A stretch of 64,000 nucleotides of DNA from the NCBI RefSeq assembly GCF_002896875.1, contig NZ_CP023278.1, positions 3,472,001-3,536,000 on the forward strand, written 5' to 3'. The notes under the pieces are model-generated. The model worked only from the letters and a program-made list of their open reading frames with translations. It did no database searches and was not told the origin of the DNA. The position numbers and the translations under genes are program-made. Positions 1 through 8,983 of this stretch are shown piece by piece. The number at the start of each line of letters is the position of its first letter. The first letter of the stretch is position 1. Source of the stretch: Nostoc sp. CENA543. Its GTDB lineage: Bacteria > Cyanobacteriota > Cyanobacteriia > Cyanobacteriales > Nostocaceae.

Positions 1-66
1 CCATATCACTTTTTCCGGTACGTTCTCCGGCTGAATATCATGCTCTAACTTAAAAAATTTTTTCAT
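1..66 (-). CDS. N-terminal fragment of an exopolysaccharide-locus protein (cut by window edge)
   Basis: An ATG on the minus strand at 64-66 opens a frame with no stop up to the left edge; it starts MKKFFKLEHDIQPENVPEKV. It begins 12 bp after the stop of the Wzz-like gene and has the same direction, so it is probably the third gene of the export operon. Only 22 codons are visible, too few to name a family. By position it could be a polymerase, ligase or glycosyltransferase of the same pathway, but that is a guess from context. Confidence 0.6.
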   Translation of the reverse strand, partial: MKKFFKLEHDIQPENVPEKVIW

Positions 67-78
67 CACTCAGCACTC

Positions 79-1473
79 TCAAGACAACCACTTAGCCAGC
101 TTATCTATCCAAGGTTTGCGAATCCACAGGATTAAAAGACCAAGGGTAGAAAAGACTGAACCAGCCGCCGCCCCAGCGAAAATCAAGCCCTTTTTAGGGG
201 CTGTGGGTTCTTTTGGTAAACTAGGCTCCATTGCCAACTGCACCAGAGGATAAGCGGCAAACACATCTCCTTGGCCTAAATCTAATTTGGTGAGAGTGGA
301 AGCAAAGACAGCTTCAGCAATCTGTTGATCTCGCTTCAAATTTTCTAAGGTAGATTGCCGTTGAGATAAAGTATTTAAACGCATTTCTAGACGAGCAATT
401 TCTGAGTCCAAAGCTTTAATCTGACCGATAAGTCCCTTTTGATCAGATTGGTAAACTATTAAACTTTGAAATAATGTATCCCGACCAGAGCCATTCACAG
501 CTAAAGTTAAACGTGTAAGTATATTGGCAGTCAGTTGTTTACCTGTAAGAAATTTACTACGCTCTAACAGGGCAATCCAAGCAGCCTCACGACGTTTGGT
601 TTCCTTAATAACTTGGGGATGGTTATCACCATACTTAGTCATTAAAACTTCTAAGGTTGTCGTAGCTTCACTATAGTCCTTGAGGTTTTTTTGAAAGATT
701 TGGTCTGCATGGAGTAAAAACGCATCGGCTGCTTCTTGGGGAGTCAGTCCTAAATCTTGAATCAGCTGCTGCATGCGTTTGCTGGTGAGTTGTTCTTGGG
801 CTGTAGCCTCTGCACGCTGTCGCCGCAACTGCTCAATATTAGAAGAGAGATTACCTATTTGATCAGGAAAACTCAAGCCAGAACGGACTTTATATTCCGA
901 AAGCCGTTTCTGAGATTCTTCAAGTTTCTGTTGGGCGGAAAGTAAGATTTTTTGCGTAGGTTGACCACGCTGACTAATTTCCCCAGCCCGTAAGGTGTTA
1001 ATACGATTCACCATTGCTTGATACAAAGCCAAAGATTTCAAGCGGGCATCTTCTGGACTTTTGCCTGTCACCTCAAATAACATCATTGTGGTGTTGTCTA
1101 ACAGTTTAATTCGGGGCTTGAATGACTCATCTGGCATTTTAGCGATCGCAGCTGCTGCCTTTAATACTGGCTCACTGGTAAAAATATACTCATAATTAGC
1201 TCTAGCATCGAAAGTAGAACTACTTAACCCAGAAGCACTAGAGGAAGAAGCCTGACCAATTTCTGGGAGGTTAACATTCACACCAAAACTTGCCCCAGTT
1301 AAAATCAGTGCAAATTCACTGGTATAGGTTGGTTTGGTCACTTTTAAATACTGGATTGTTGACCCCCAGATCAGCACATTACCCAACACACCCAGAACTC
1401 CATAACGCAACCATCGGGCTTTTATCAGACCGATGATGATTGCTAAGGGAAAAATCAACCGTCTTTCTGTCAT
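79..1473 (-). CDS. Wzz/Wzc-type polysaccharide co-polymerase (chain-length determinant) without a kinase domain
   Basis: Inner-membrane co-polymerase expected to set polysaccharide chain length and link synthesis to the outer-membrane exporter. The 464 residues have an N-terminal membrane segment (about 20-43), a large periplasmic part with long coiled coils (about 175-250 and 345-395), a proline-rich stretch ending PKEPTAPKKG (about 415-430) and a second membrane segment (about 432-452). This is the classic PCP layout. No Walker motifs or tyrosine-rich tail follow, so the autokinase (BY-kinase) part is absent. The start overlaps the stop of the upstream export gene by 4 bp (ATGA), which suggests translational coupling. 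Confidence 0.85.
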   Translation of the reverse strand: MTERRLIFPLAIIIGLIKARWLRYGVLGVLGNVLIWGSTIQYLKVTKPTYTSEFALILTGASFGVNVNLPEIGQASSSSASGLSSSTFDARANYEYIFTSEPVLKAAAAIAKMPDESFKPRIKLLDNTTMMLFEVTGKSPEDARLKSLALYQAMVNRINTLRAGEISQRGQPTQKILLSAQQKLEESQKRLSEYKVRSGLSFPDQIGNLSSNIEQLRRQRAEATAQEQLTSKRMQQLIQDLGLTPQEAADAFLLHADQIFQKNLKDYSEATTTLEVLMTKYGDNHPQVIKETKRREAAWIALLERSKFLTGKQLTANILTRLTLAVNGSGRDTLFQSLIVYQSDQKGLIGQIKALDSEIARLEMRLNTLSQRQSTLENLKRDQQIAEAVFASTLTKLDLGQGDVFAAYPLVQLAMEPSLPKEPTAPKKGLIFAGAAAGSVFSTLGLLILWIRKPWIDKLAKWLS

Positions 1474-2504
1474 CGGAATATACTTCGCAGAGTTGAGAGA
1501 GGATTAAGAATGGTTTGGAGGACATCCCGAACTCCCACTACTTTGGAGTCATAACAAGCTACAACATCATTAGCTTTTAAAAAGGGATTATTGGTGTCAT
1601 CATTCACACCTGTGAGCAGTTTATTGACACTGCGTTCTATGTAGGTTGTTTTGCCTGTTAATTGTTCAGTGGTCACTAAAACGGCTTTGCGTTCAGCATT
1701 AGTTCCTCTTGTGCCTCCTGCACAGTTAGCCGCAGCCACCGCATGAGAAAAACGCGCACCGTAGGGAAAAGATGAGCCATCATTACCCACAGCCGAAGGC
1801 GCATTACCTGTGGCTGGTACAGTCAAATTCGAGAGGAAAACTTTGATCCCGGTTGGAGTAATAGGTGAAGGACGCACTAACTCATTGTGCATCTTGCCAG
1901 CATCAGGAACGATAATGCGATCGCCTGCAATTAGAGGGATATCTGCAAAGGGTTCACCAGTTATCACTCCAGATAAGTCAATTACTCGCGTTTCTCGTTC
2001 GCGGATCAGTTGAACCTGTTTAATATCAGCTGTGGGTTTGACTCCGCCAGCGTCACGAATAGCAACTGTTAGATAACGGTTAGGGGGATATTGTCCAGCC
2101 ACAGGTACGGGCTGCTGTGTTCTATCACCAGGACTCAGTTCATTAATAAATACTCTTCCTGGTAAAAATGTCTCTCCACTCACAAAAACTTCTACTGAAG
2201 CCCACTGCACCACCCTCACGTTGACTTGCAAAAAAGAACGCTGGAAAAAAGCTCCGTCAATCAAAGCTGTTGTGAGATTTTCCTCGACTTGCTTTGGTTC
2301 TAATCCCGCCACAGGTAAAGGTGATAGATAGGGAATTTCTAAGTCGCCTTCTAAATTGACTTCAAAAATTCCGCTAAATTCCTCCCCTTCGGGAATAATC
2401 ACCTTGACGCGATCGCCTGGAGATAACGGTAAAGCCACACTGGGTGCTATCCAGGTCAAACTTAAGAGGATGGCATTGAAAATTACGTAACTTATCTTTG
2501 GCAT
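1470..2504 (-). CDS. Outer-membrane polysaccharide export protein (Wza/OPX family, SLBB domain)
   Basis: Predicted periplasmic/outer-membrane exporter of the nascent polysaccharide. Residues 1-24 are a signal peptide ending PSVA. Residues about 26-100 match the Poly_export domain (LSPGDRVKVIIP near the mature N-terminus). Residues about 105-200 match an SLBB domain, with the family phrases VAIRDAGGV and LIAGDRIIVPDAG. The C-terminal 140 residues are not assigned. It is the first gene of a leftward operon with the Wzz-like co-polymerase (4-bp overlap) and the edge gene. It diverges from the rightward glycan-assembly genes, so the two halves of the machine share one intergenic control region. 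Confidence 0.88.
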   Translation of the reverse strand: MPKISYVIFNAILLSLTWIAPSVALPLSPGDRVKVIIPEGEEFSGIFEVNLEGDLEIPYLSPLPVAGLEPKQVEENLTTALIDGAFFQRSFLQVNVRVVQWASVEVFVSGETFLPGRVFINELSPGDRTQQPVPVAGQYPPNRYLTVAIRDAGGVKPTADIKQVQLIRERETRVIDLSGVITGEPFADIPLIAGDRIIVPDAGKMHNELVRPSPITPTGIKVFLSNLTVPATGNAPSAVGNDGSSFPYGARFSHAVAAANCAGGTRGTNAERKAVLVTTEQLTGKTTYIERSVNKLLTGVNDDTNNPFLKANDVVACYDSKVVGVRDVLQTILNPLSTLRSIFR

Positions 2505-2881
2505 AATGTCATATAAATTACTTATTATTTAGTTGTAATTACTCTATGTTGACAGTTCTATACCTTTATACACTGGGTAAAAAATATAAACAGTGTAAAA
2601 TCAAAAATCAAAATACTTTTTTATTCACTCAACTAGGTACAAAACGGTAATATTACGATAAATCAATGATTAGAATTACTATTAAATATCAATGATTTTG
2701 CGGAGACAAACCAGTCTATTTTCAGTATGAATTAAGAATTTTTTTATACTTTATTTTCTGATAAACCCGAAAAGTATGGTATAAGGTATTATACCTGTTA
2801 TCAAAAATAAACACTGATCTATTGATAGTGTTGAGCATCTACCAGTCAATTACATGAGACTCTCTATTTTGTTAATGAATC
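2505..2881. promoter_or_regulatory. Divergent promoter region of the exopolysaccharide locus
   Basis: This 377-bp AT-rich gap separates the export operon (minus) from the assembly run (plus), so promoters for both should lie here. It contains a hairpin or dyad GGTATAA-GGTA-TTATACC at 2778-2795 and a direct repeat ATCAATGATT, copies about 26 bp apart near 2664-2700. Either could bind a regulator; no known cyanobacterial operator was recognised. No coding frame of note was seen. Confidence 0.45.
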
Positions 2882-3946
2882 ATGGGACTCACTATTGGTC
2901 TGGTAAATACATATTCGACGTTAAATATTGGTGATGCTGCCATTTATAGCGCGCTGACAGCCTTAGCATCAGAAGCTCAAGTTATAGCTAAATTCCAAGA
3001 TTTAGAACCAGAGTTGATTCCAGGGTTGCAGATTGTGCCACAAATGGGACGCTGTGACGGCTATATCAGCGTCGGTGGTGATATCTTCAATAATGCCCGT
3101 GAAGGTTTAATCACCAAAGCCTTCATTCGCAATTTACTACAATTACAGCGATCGCCCCGAAAGACATTTTTATTTGGGCAATCAATCCCACGCTCTTGTC
3201 ATGGCTTAAGTTTTCAAGCCTTAACGTTTTGCCTACGGCGGTTAGCGGCTGTGTGTGTCCGCGATGCCCAAAGCCATCAACGTTTAACTCAAGCCGGAGT
3301 GACCGCAATTCTATCTTTTGATGCAGCCTTCACCCTGATAGTGAGTGCAGCAGCCAAAGAAACAGCCAAACAAATCTTTCAAGCACAGGAGATTCCACCA
3401 GAAACGGCCGCTTTAATTTCCCTGCGCGCCTTTGACTCTATGTACAGCCATGATAATCAACAGTTTCAACATCAATTAATTGCCCTCAGTCGCAACTGTC
3501 AACAACAAGGATATCAACCAGTATTGCTCATTCAGTCTCAAGCTTACGGAGCAGATAACGACCTAGCAGTAGCAGCACAAATCGCCCAACAAGTTCCAGG
3601 ACTGAAAATTTTTAATCCCTTTGGCATGACTAATCAAATACCCACATGGGAACTAGTCATGGGTGCATTAGCCATTTCCCGTGTGATAGTCGCCATTCGT
3701 TATCACACAGCCGTATTAGCCCTAGCAAGTGGCAAAATCCCTTTTAACTTGTACTATTCCAACAAAGGTAAAGACCTCACCCAACGCTTAAATATTCCTG
3801 GGTGCAACTTGAAAGACTTTAACCCAGATCAATGTATGGATGCGATCGCCTCAACCGCCAACGCCACTTTTGACCATGAAACGATTCGCCAACAAGTCCA
3901 GCAAGATTTTCAAAAATGTTATCAGTCAATAGTCAATAGTCAGTAG
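2882..3946 (+). CDS. Polysaccharide pyruvyl transferase family protein (CsaB/WcaK-like)
   Basis: Family members add ketal-linked pyruvate from phosphoenolpyruvate to sugars, or act as glycosyltransferase-like enzymes. Diagnostic features in the 354 residues are the N-terminal NIGDAAIYSAL (about 14-24), the glycine-rich SVGGDIFNN (about 63-71) and RYHTAVLALASGK near residue 280, the conserved RxH block. It leads the rightward assembly run, which fits decoration of an exported polysaccharide. The last residues, SIVNSQ, are encoded by a heptameric AGTCAAT repeat that leads into a mobile-looking 100-bp element. The native C-terminus has therefore probably been replaced by repeat sequence. Confidence 0.82.
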   Translation: MGLTIGLVNTYSTLNIGDAAIYSALTALASEAQVIAKFQDLEPELIPGLQIVPQMGRCDGYISVGGDIFNNAREGLITKAFIRNLLQLQRSPRKTFLFGQSIPRSCHGLSFQALTFCLRRLAAVCVRDAQSHQRLTQAGVTAILSFDAAFTLIVSAAAKETAKQIFQAQEIPPETAALISLRAFDSMYSHDNQQFQHQLIALSRNCQQQGYQPVLLIQSQAYGADNDLAVAAQIAQQVPGLKIFNPFGMTNQIPTWELVMGALAISRVIVAIRYHTAVLALASGKIPFNLYYSNKGKDLTQRLNIPGCNLKDFNPDQCMDAIASTANATFDHETIRQQVQQDFQKCYQSIVNSQ

Positions 3947-4022
3947 GGGCGGGTTCAGTGAGAGATTCACGTTGTCAAACAGATATTTTGGTTAAACCCG
4001 CCCGTACATTAGTCAACAGTCA
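3923..4022 (+). repeat. 100-bp MITE-like repeat, copy A
   Basis: The core carries short terminal inverted repeats (GGGCGGGTT near 3948-3955 against AACCCGCCC near 3995-4003) and is flanked by AGTCAAT-type heptamers. By eye it is identical over 100 bp to the reverse complement of 13022-13121. A diverged third copy lies at 50270-50346. There is no coding capacity, so any movement would need an enzyme supplied elsewhere. Confidence 0.85.
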
Positions 4023-4090
4023 TTAGCTTTTCTGCGGTGTGGCTTTGCCAAAAGACAATCATCAATTAATTTCACAATATTAATATCAAG

Positions 4091-5089
4091 ATGAAAGCAA
4101 AAATTTGTCACTTTATCGGTGGTCAAGGTATGGGCTGGACTGGTGGCATTAAAGCTACCTTAAAAAGCCTAGAAAACTCCTACCTATCACAACAATTTGA
4201 ATTTACTATTGCCCCCATATCGGAAGCATCATCTGTACTATCAAAGCAGCGTCCAGAAGCGATCATAGTTCACGCGGCTTCTTCATGGCGCAGTCTATTA
4301 ACTCTGTGGAATCTGAAATTTGCTGCCAAATTAATTATTAACGAACATCACTATTCAGCAGGCTTTGAAACTTTTAATGTCTCCTCATCTGGTAGATTTC
4401 ATCGGATGCTCAAAACTGCTTACGGAATCTGCGATCGCGTCATCGCTGTTTCCCAAGGACAACAAAATTGGATGCTTAAAAATCAATTATTACCTGCTGA
4501 AAAAATTGCGCTGATTCAATCTTCCAGAATTGTCGATAATTTCTTGGCTGTTCCTCCCAAATCTAGGCTATCTGATCAACCCTTTATCATCGGCGCATAC
4601 GGCAGGTTGTGTTTCCACAAAGGTTTTGATGTCTTAATCAATGCTGTCAAACAGCTATCCCATCCTGGAATTATTGTCCGTATAGGTGGCGGTGGGCAAG
4701 ATGAAGCCCAACTTAAACAACTAGCGGCTAGCTGTCCTCAAATTCAATTTGTGGGACGCATCGATGATGTCCCAGCTTTTTTAAATCAATGCGATGCGGT
4801 GGTGATTCCCTCCCGTTGGGAAGCTTGGGGGAATGTCTGCTTAGAAGCGAGGGCAGCAGGTAAACCCGTAATTGCTTCGGCGGTAGATGGTTTGAGTGAA
4901 CAGGTGCAAAACTGCGGCATTTTGATTCCTCCAGACAATCCCGTCGCATTAGCTAAAGCGATTCAGGGATTGGTTGATTTACCTCCGGCTGAATTAGCCC
5001 AGATGGGAGAACAGGGACAAGCTTCTGCCCTCAATGCTTGGGATAACTATTTATCTAATTGGCAAAAGCTACTAGAGGCGATTGTATGA
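4091..5089 (+). CDS. Family 4 glycosyltransferase (GT-B fold)
   Basis: It probably transfers a sugar from a nucleotide donor to the lipid-linked repeat unit at the cytoplasmic face. The 332-residue length is typical of GT4. The donor-site half is clear: GRLCFHKGFDVLINAV (about 170-186), then VIPSRWEAWGNVCLEARAAG (about 236-255), which holds the E-x7-E signature of the family. The gene lies 68 bp after the repeat element and its stop overlaps the next start as ATGA (5086-5089), so it is coupled to the flippase gene. The sugar specificity cannot be read from the sequence. Confidence 0.88.
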   Translation: MKAKICHFIGGQGMGWTGGIKATLKSLENSYLSQQFEFTIAPISEASSVLSKQRPEAIIVHAASSWRSLLTLWNLKFAAKLIINEHHYSAGFETFNVSSSGRFHRMLKTAYGICDRVIAVSQGQQNWMLKNQLLPAEKIALIQSSRIVDNFLAVPPKSRLSDQPFIIGAYGRLCFHKGFDVLINAVKQLSHPGIIVRIGGGGQDEAQLKQLAASCPQIQFVGRIDDVPAFLNQCDAVVIPSRWEAWGNVCLEARAAGKPVIASAVDGLSEQVQNCGILIPPDNPVALAKAIQGLVDLPPAELAQMGEQGQASALNAWDNYLSNWQKLLEAIV

Positions 5090-6354
5090 AAGAAACTTTA
5101 GCAGCTTTTAAAAAAGACCGCTTCATCCGTAATATTGGCTGGATGGGGGCTTCTGAATTAGTCATTCGGGTGTTTCGCCTCTTTACTACAGTCATTCTGG
5201 CGCGGTTTCTCAGTGCCGAAGACTATGGACTGGCGGCAATTGTTCTGACGACTTACGAATTTATTCGCGTGTTCACCCGTAATGGCATCGCTGACAAAAT
5301 TGTGCAAGCCGATGCCAGCGAGGTAGAAGAGTTATGTCGTACTGCTTACGGGTTGAATTGGGTGATTGCTGGGGTGTTATTTACCGCCCAATGTTTGGCA
5401 TCATTAGCGATCGCCGGATTCTACGGTAACTCAAACTTAATTTTACCGATTTGTCTGATTGCGATTACATATCTGATTTATCCCTTAGCGATGGTGCAAA
5501 CAGCCCTGATTAGAAGGGAAAACCGCCTGAATATTTTGGCTTTGATTAGTTCAGTGCAAGTATCTACAGATAACGTGTTAACGGCGATTTTTGCTCTGGC
5601 TGGTTGGGGAATGTGGGCAATCATTTTCCCGAAGTTCTTAGTCGCCCCCATCTGGATTATTCTCACGTTTAAACATCATTCTTGGCGCATGACTCAATCT
5701 GTCACCTTTGCCAAATGGCGACAAATTACATCTTTTGCTACTCGCATTCTTGGTGTCGAATTACTCACAATTTTTCGGGAAAACATAGACTACTTGCTAA
5801 TTGGTCGGTTTGTTGGTTTACAAGCATTAGGCGTTTATTATTTTGCATTTAATGCCGGATTGGGGATGAGTTTAAGTGTAATAAATGCTATACGTGTCTC
5901 ATTATTTTCCGATTTGTGTAACCTCAACTCTCAGCCTGTGTTGTTTGCCCAACGCTATCTGCAAAGTCTGCGAAAAATCGCCTTTATGATTGTGCCTTTA
6001 GTAGTGTTGCAATCGAGTTTAGCTCCCTTCTACATTCCCCTAGTATTTGGGCAAAAATGGGTAGAAAGGGGAGCAGTACCGATTCTAATGCTGATTTGTT
6101 GTTCGGCTTTATCCCGTCCCTTTGCTGATGCGGCTTCCTTAATGTTCCGCGCCTTTGGACAACCGCAAATTGAATTGCGCTGGAATGTAATTTTTACCGT
6201 GTGTTTGGCGACGGGAATTTGGGTAGGAACACAATGGGGGATTTTAGGAGCCGCGATCGCAGTTATGGCTACCCATCTAGTGTTGCAACCAATTTACACA
6301 GTTTGGGCAACTTGGAAGACGTTACCCAAAGTTTTACAGGAGGCGAAAGGATGA
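5086..6354 (+). CDS. Oligosaccharide flippase (Wzx/PST family, MOP superfamily)
   Basis: Predicted to flip lipid-linked repeat units across the plasma membrane. The protein is about 422 residues and almost wholly hydrophobic, with about 12 membrane segments. Typical features are the N-terminal FIRNIGWMGASELVIRVFRL and the early LARFLSAEDYGL, where the RxLxPxDYG-like phrase marks the family. I chose the ATG at 5086 because it overlaps the previous stop by 4 bp and starts MKETLAAFKKDR; an upstream TTG at 5059 lies inside the previous gene. The 3' end overlaps the next gene in the same ATGA fashion. Two GT2 genes follow, a usual Wzx/Wzy-pathway order. Confidence 0.85.
   Translation: MKETLAAFKKDRFIRNIGWMGASELVIRVFRLFTTVILARFLSAEDYGLAAIVLTTYEFIRVFTRNGIADKIVQADASEVEELCRTAYGLNWVIAGVLFTAQCLASLAIAGFYGNSNLILPICLIAITYLIYPLAMVQTALIRRENRLNILALISSVQVSTDNVLTAIFALAGWGMWAIIFPKFLVAPIWIILTFKHHSWRMTQSVTFAKWRQITSFATRILGVELLTIFRENIDYLLIGRFVGLQALGVYYFAFNAGLGMSLSVINAIRVSLFSDLCNLNSQPVLFAQRYLQSLRKIAFMIVPLVVLQSSLAPFYIPLVFGQKWVERGAVPILMLICCSALSRPFADAASLMFRAFGQPQIELRWNVIFTVCLATGIWVGTQWGILGAAIAVMATHLVLQPIYTVWATWKTLPKVLQEAKG
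6338..6343 (+). promoter_or_regulatory. Ribosome binding site fixing the GT2 start
   Basis: A perfect AGGAGG sits 7 bp upstream of the ATG at 6351. It supports that ATG over in-frame starts about 150 bp upstream, which lie inside the flippase gene. Confidence 0.7.
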
Positions 6355-7310
6355 CAATTACTAATCCAATGGTATCGGTGATTATCCCTGCTTATAATGC
6401 GGCTGAGTTTCTACCAGCTGCGATCGCCTCTGTAAAACAACAGACTTTTGCCGATTGGGAATTATTGATCATCAATGATGGATCTACGGATGACACTGTG
6501 GCAATTATCGGAGAATATCAAACAGTAGATGAACGTATTCATCTTATCAATCAACTGAATCAGGGTGTTTCTACTGCCCGCAATTTGGGTGTAGAAAAAA
6601 GTCGAGGTCAAATCCTGGCTTTCCTCGATGCTGACGATCAATGGCTACCACATAAGCTCTACCAACATCTCAAACATTTTCAGTCCCATCTCCGATTGGG
6701 GGTAAGTTTCTCCCAAGTGGAGATATTAAATCAAGCGGGTGAAGCTAGCGGACAAGTTTCTAGTTCCCGTTTAACTAATTTAAAACCAGAATATTTCCTC
6801 TTTGAAAACCCCACAACCACAACCTCTAATTGGGTAGTTCGTCGGGAAGTGTTTCAGCAGGTAGGAGGCTTTTGTCACGACATGAGCTATTCCGAGGATT
6901 TGGAGTGGTTGTTGAGAGTCAGTTGTACTGGTAATTGGGAAATTGCAGGTATAGACCAAGTTTTAACTCGGTATCGTACTAGTTCTGGCGGACTTTCGGC
7001 AAATTTATATCGGATGGAAGCAGGTTGGAATCAACTGGTAGAGAAAGCAAAAGTTTATGCACCTGAATTAGTAGAGCGTCATTTTAATTTGGCTCAAGCT
7101 TTACATCTGCGTTATTTGGCTCGGCGTGCTTTTCGTTTGCGAATATCTGCGGATGTAGGAATGGATTTTATGACTCGTGCTTTGCGTTCTGATTGGCGGT
7201 TGTTGGTGTATGAGCCACGGCGGAGCTGTTTAACTTTGGTGGCGGTGTTGGGAATGTGGTTAATAGAAAAGGTTTGGTTTACTCAGAGAGTAAGAGTTGA
7301 GAAGAGTTAA
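6351..7310 (+). CDS. Family 2 glycosyltransferase, first of a tandem paralogous pair
   Basis: GT-A fold inverting transferase of about 319 residues. The N-terminus reads VSVIIPAYNAAEFLPAAIAS, followed by NDGSTDDT and the acidic metal-binding stretch FLDADDQWLP. These are the standard GT2 nucleotide-sugar motifs. The C-terminal third (RTSSGGLSANLYRMEAGWNQ, then LRYLARRAFRL) closely resembles the next gene, so the two arose by duplication. The ATG at 6351 has a strong ribosome site and overlaps the flippase stop by 4 bp. No membrane anchor other than a weak hydrophobic stretch near the end was seen, so it is probably cytoplasmic or peripheral. Confidence 0.88.
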   Translation: MTITNPMVSVIIPAYNAAEFLPAAIASVKQQTFADWELLIINDGSTDDTVAIIGEYQTVDERIHLINQLNQGVSTARNLGVEKSRGQILAFLDADDQWLPHKLYQHLKHFQSHLRLGVSFSQVEILNQAGEASGQVSSSRLTNLKPEYFLFENPTTTTSNWVVRREVFQQVGGFCHDMSYSEDLEWLLRVSCTGNWEIAGIDQVLTRYRTSSGGLSANLYRMEAGWNQLVEKAKVYAPELVERHFNLAQALHLRYLARRAFRLRISADVGMDFMTRALRSDWRLLVYEPRRSCLTLVAVLGMWLIEKVWFTQRVRVEKS

Positions 7311-7325
7311 TTACAAATTAATTTT

Positions 7326-8381
7326 ATGAAAGTATCTGTGATTATTCCCGTTTATAATTCTGAAGGTTCTGTGGCTGAGACTTTGCGCTCAGTGTTGGCG
7401 CAGACCTATAAGGATTTTGAAATCATTATCGTTGATGATGGTTGCACAGATAAGAGTATTGAGATTTGCCAAGATTTGGATGATGCGCGGATAAAAATTG
7501 TTCATCAACGGAATCGGGGGTTAGCTGGGGCGAGAAATACCGGAATTCGTCATGCACAAGGGGAATATTTAGCCTTTATTGATAGTGATGATCTGTGGCT
7601 ACCAGAGAAGTTAGCAAAGCACGTTGAACATTTGGAGCGATCGCCTGCTGTGGGTGTGAGTTTTTCTCGCTCGATTTTGATTGATGAACAGAGTCAACCT
7701 CTAGGAATTTATCAAATGCCGAAGTTAACTGATATTACACCAGAATACTTGTTCTGTCGTAATCCCATCAGTAATGGCTCATCAGTAGTTATTCGCAGAG
7801 ATGTTCTGAAAGAGATTCAGTCTGAGGAAAATTTATATGGTGAAGTAGAAGACTTTTACTTTGACGATCGCTTCCGTCAATCTGAAGATATCGAATGCTG
7901 GCTGAGGATTGCTTTGCAAACTAATTGGAAAATCGAAGGTATAGCCGAAGCCTTGACTCTTTATCGCGTCAATATGGGCGGTTTATCGGCTAATATTCTC
8001 AAACAATACGAATCTTGGGAGCAAATTTTGGTCAAAACCCAAGTTTATAATCCTGAGTTTATTAAAAATTGGGGCAATAGGGCTAGAGCTTATCAACTAC
8101 GGTATTTAGCCAGGAGAGCAGTAAGACAGCGATCGCCTGAACTAGCTGTGAGCTTACTACACAAAGCATTAAAAACCCATTGGCGAATTCTATTAGAGGA
8201 GCCTCGACGCACATTAATCTCTTGTGGTGCTGCATATTTGCTCTGGATTTTACCCCCATCTGTTTACAAATGGTTAGAAACATTAATGATGCAAATCACC
8301 GGTATCACTCAAAAACGACGCATTCACAATGAACAAGTTAAAAGTGCAGATTTGTTGACTGTTGAACGTCAGTTGCTTTAA
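7326..8381 (+). CDS. Family 2 glycosyltransferase, second of the tandem pair
   Basis: A 351-residue GT2 enzyme with VSVIIPVYNSEGSVAETL at the N-terminus, DDGCTD, and FIDSDDLWLP as the acidic metal site. It shares with the preceding protein the phrases GGLSANILKQYESW and LRYLARRAVRQRS, and starts 15 bp after it. The pair probably adds successive sugars to one repeat unit. The last codons (LTVERQLL and the stop) lie inside a repeat that recurs, inverted, within the CPBP protease gene near 47.5 kb, so the C-terminus seems to have been rewritten by repeat insertion. Confidence 0.88.
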   Translation: MKVSVIIPVYNSEGSVAETLRSVLAQTYKDFEIIIVDDGCTDKSIEICQDLDDARIKIVHQRNRGLAGARNTGIRHAQGEYLAFIDSDDLWLPEKLAKHVEHLERSPAVGVSFSRSILIDEQSQPLGIYQMPKLTDITPEYLFCRNPISNGSSVVIRRDVLKEIQSEENLYGEVEDFYFDDRFRQSEDIECWLRIALQTNWKIEGIAEALTLYRVNMGGLSANILKQYESWEQILVKTQVYNPEFIKNWGNRARAYQLRYLARRAVRQRSPELAVSLLHKALKTHWRILLEEPRRTLISCGAAYLLWILPPSVYKWLETLMMQITGITQKRRIHNEQVKSADLLTVERQLL

Positions 8382-8420
8382 GTCGGCAGAGCCGCCCAAC
8401 ACACTGGCTCCTGTTGACTA
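8354..8420 (+). repeat. About 65-bp repeat overlapping the GT2 3' end (partner at 47531-47593)
   Basis: From GTTGAACG through GGCAGAGCCGCCCAAC to CTCCTGTTGACTA this segment matches the reverse complement of 47531-47593 with only a few differences by eye. Here it supplies the stop codon of the glycosyltransferase and part of the spacer. At the other site it is read through in frame. Confidence 0.75.
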
Positions 8421-8474
8421 TAGCTTTCCTTTACTCTCCTAATATCAAATTCCTTTACTCCAATCACATCAAGC

Positions 8475-8927
8475 ATGAAAGTATTATTGGTTTGCTCCTC
8501 CGGTGGACATTTTAAAGGTCTGCAACAATTACGTTCTTTTTGGGAAAATTATGATCGCACTTGGGTGAGTTTTAATACAGCTACAACAAAAGCTACTCTA
8601 GAGGGAGAAACTGTTTATTGGGCTTATAGTCCTACTAACCGTAATATTCCGAATTTTTTCAAGAATCTCCACTTAGCTTTGAAAGTCATTCGAGAAACTA
8701 AACCTGACATCATCATCTCTACAGGTGCTGGTGTGGCTGTTCCCTTTTTGATTCTGGGAAAACTCTTTGGTAGTCAAACAGTATTTATCGAATCTGTCAC
8801 CCGAATTCAGACTTTGAGTTTATCCGCCAAGCTAGTTTTACCCTTTCTCAGTGTTCTATATGTGCAGTGGCCGCAACTACAAGCCCGTTACCCTCAAGCT
8901 GAACTCATCAGCCCACAAGAGGGCTAG
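8475..8927 (+). CDS. Alg14-like glycosyltransferase membrane subunit (PssD/EpsE type)
   Basis: The 150 residues match the Alg14 family, the membrane-anchoring and acceptor-side half of a two-protein GT-B enzyme. The N-terminal loop CSSGGHFKGLQQL, the central STGAGVAVPFLIL and the closing VLYVQWPQLQARYP are family hallmarks. The catalytic partner, an Alg13-like protein, follows after 56 bp. Bacterial pairs of this kind add the second sugar to a lipid-linked monosaccharide in exopolysaccharide synthesis, the likely role here. The spacer to the next gene contains an imperfect CCTCACACCCCT repeat. Confidence 0.85.
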   Translation: MKVLLVCSSGGHFKGLQQLRSFWENYDRTWVSFNTATTKATLEGETVYWAYSPTNRNIPNFFKNLHLALKVIRETKPDIIISTGAGVAVPFLILGKLFGSQTVFIESVTRIQTLSLSAKLVLPFLSVLYVQWPQLQARYPQAELISPQEG

Positions 8928-8983
8928 TTATTAGTTTTTACCCTGCACCCTCACACCCCTAAACCCTCACACCCCTCCAAAAT

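Noticed and set aside
5059-5085. Upstream TTG start for the flippase
   Set aside because: It lies within the GT4 gene; the ATG at 5086 gives a 4-bp overlap as in the next gene junction.
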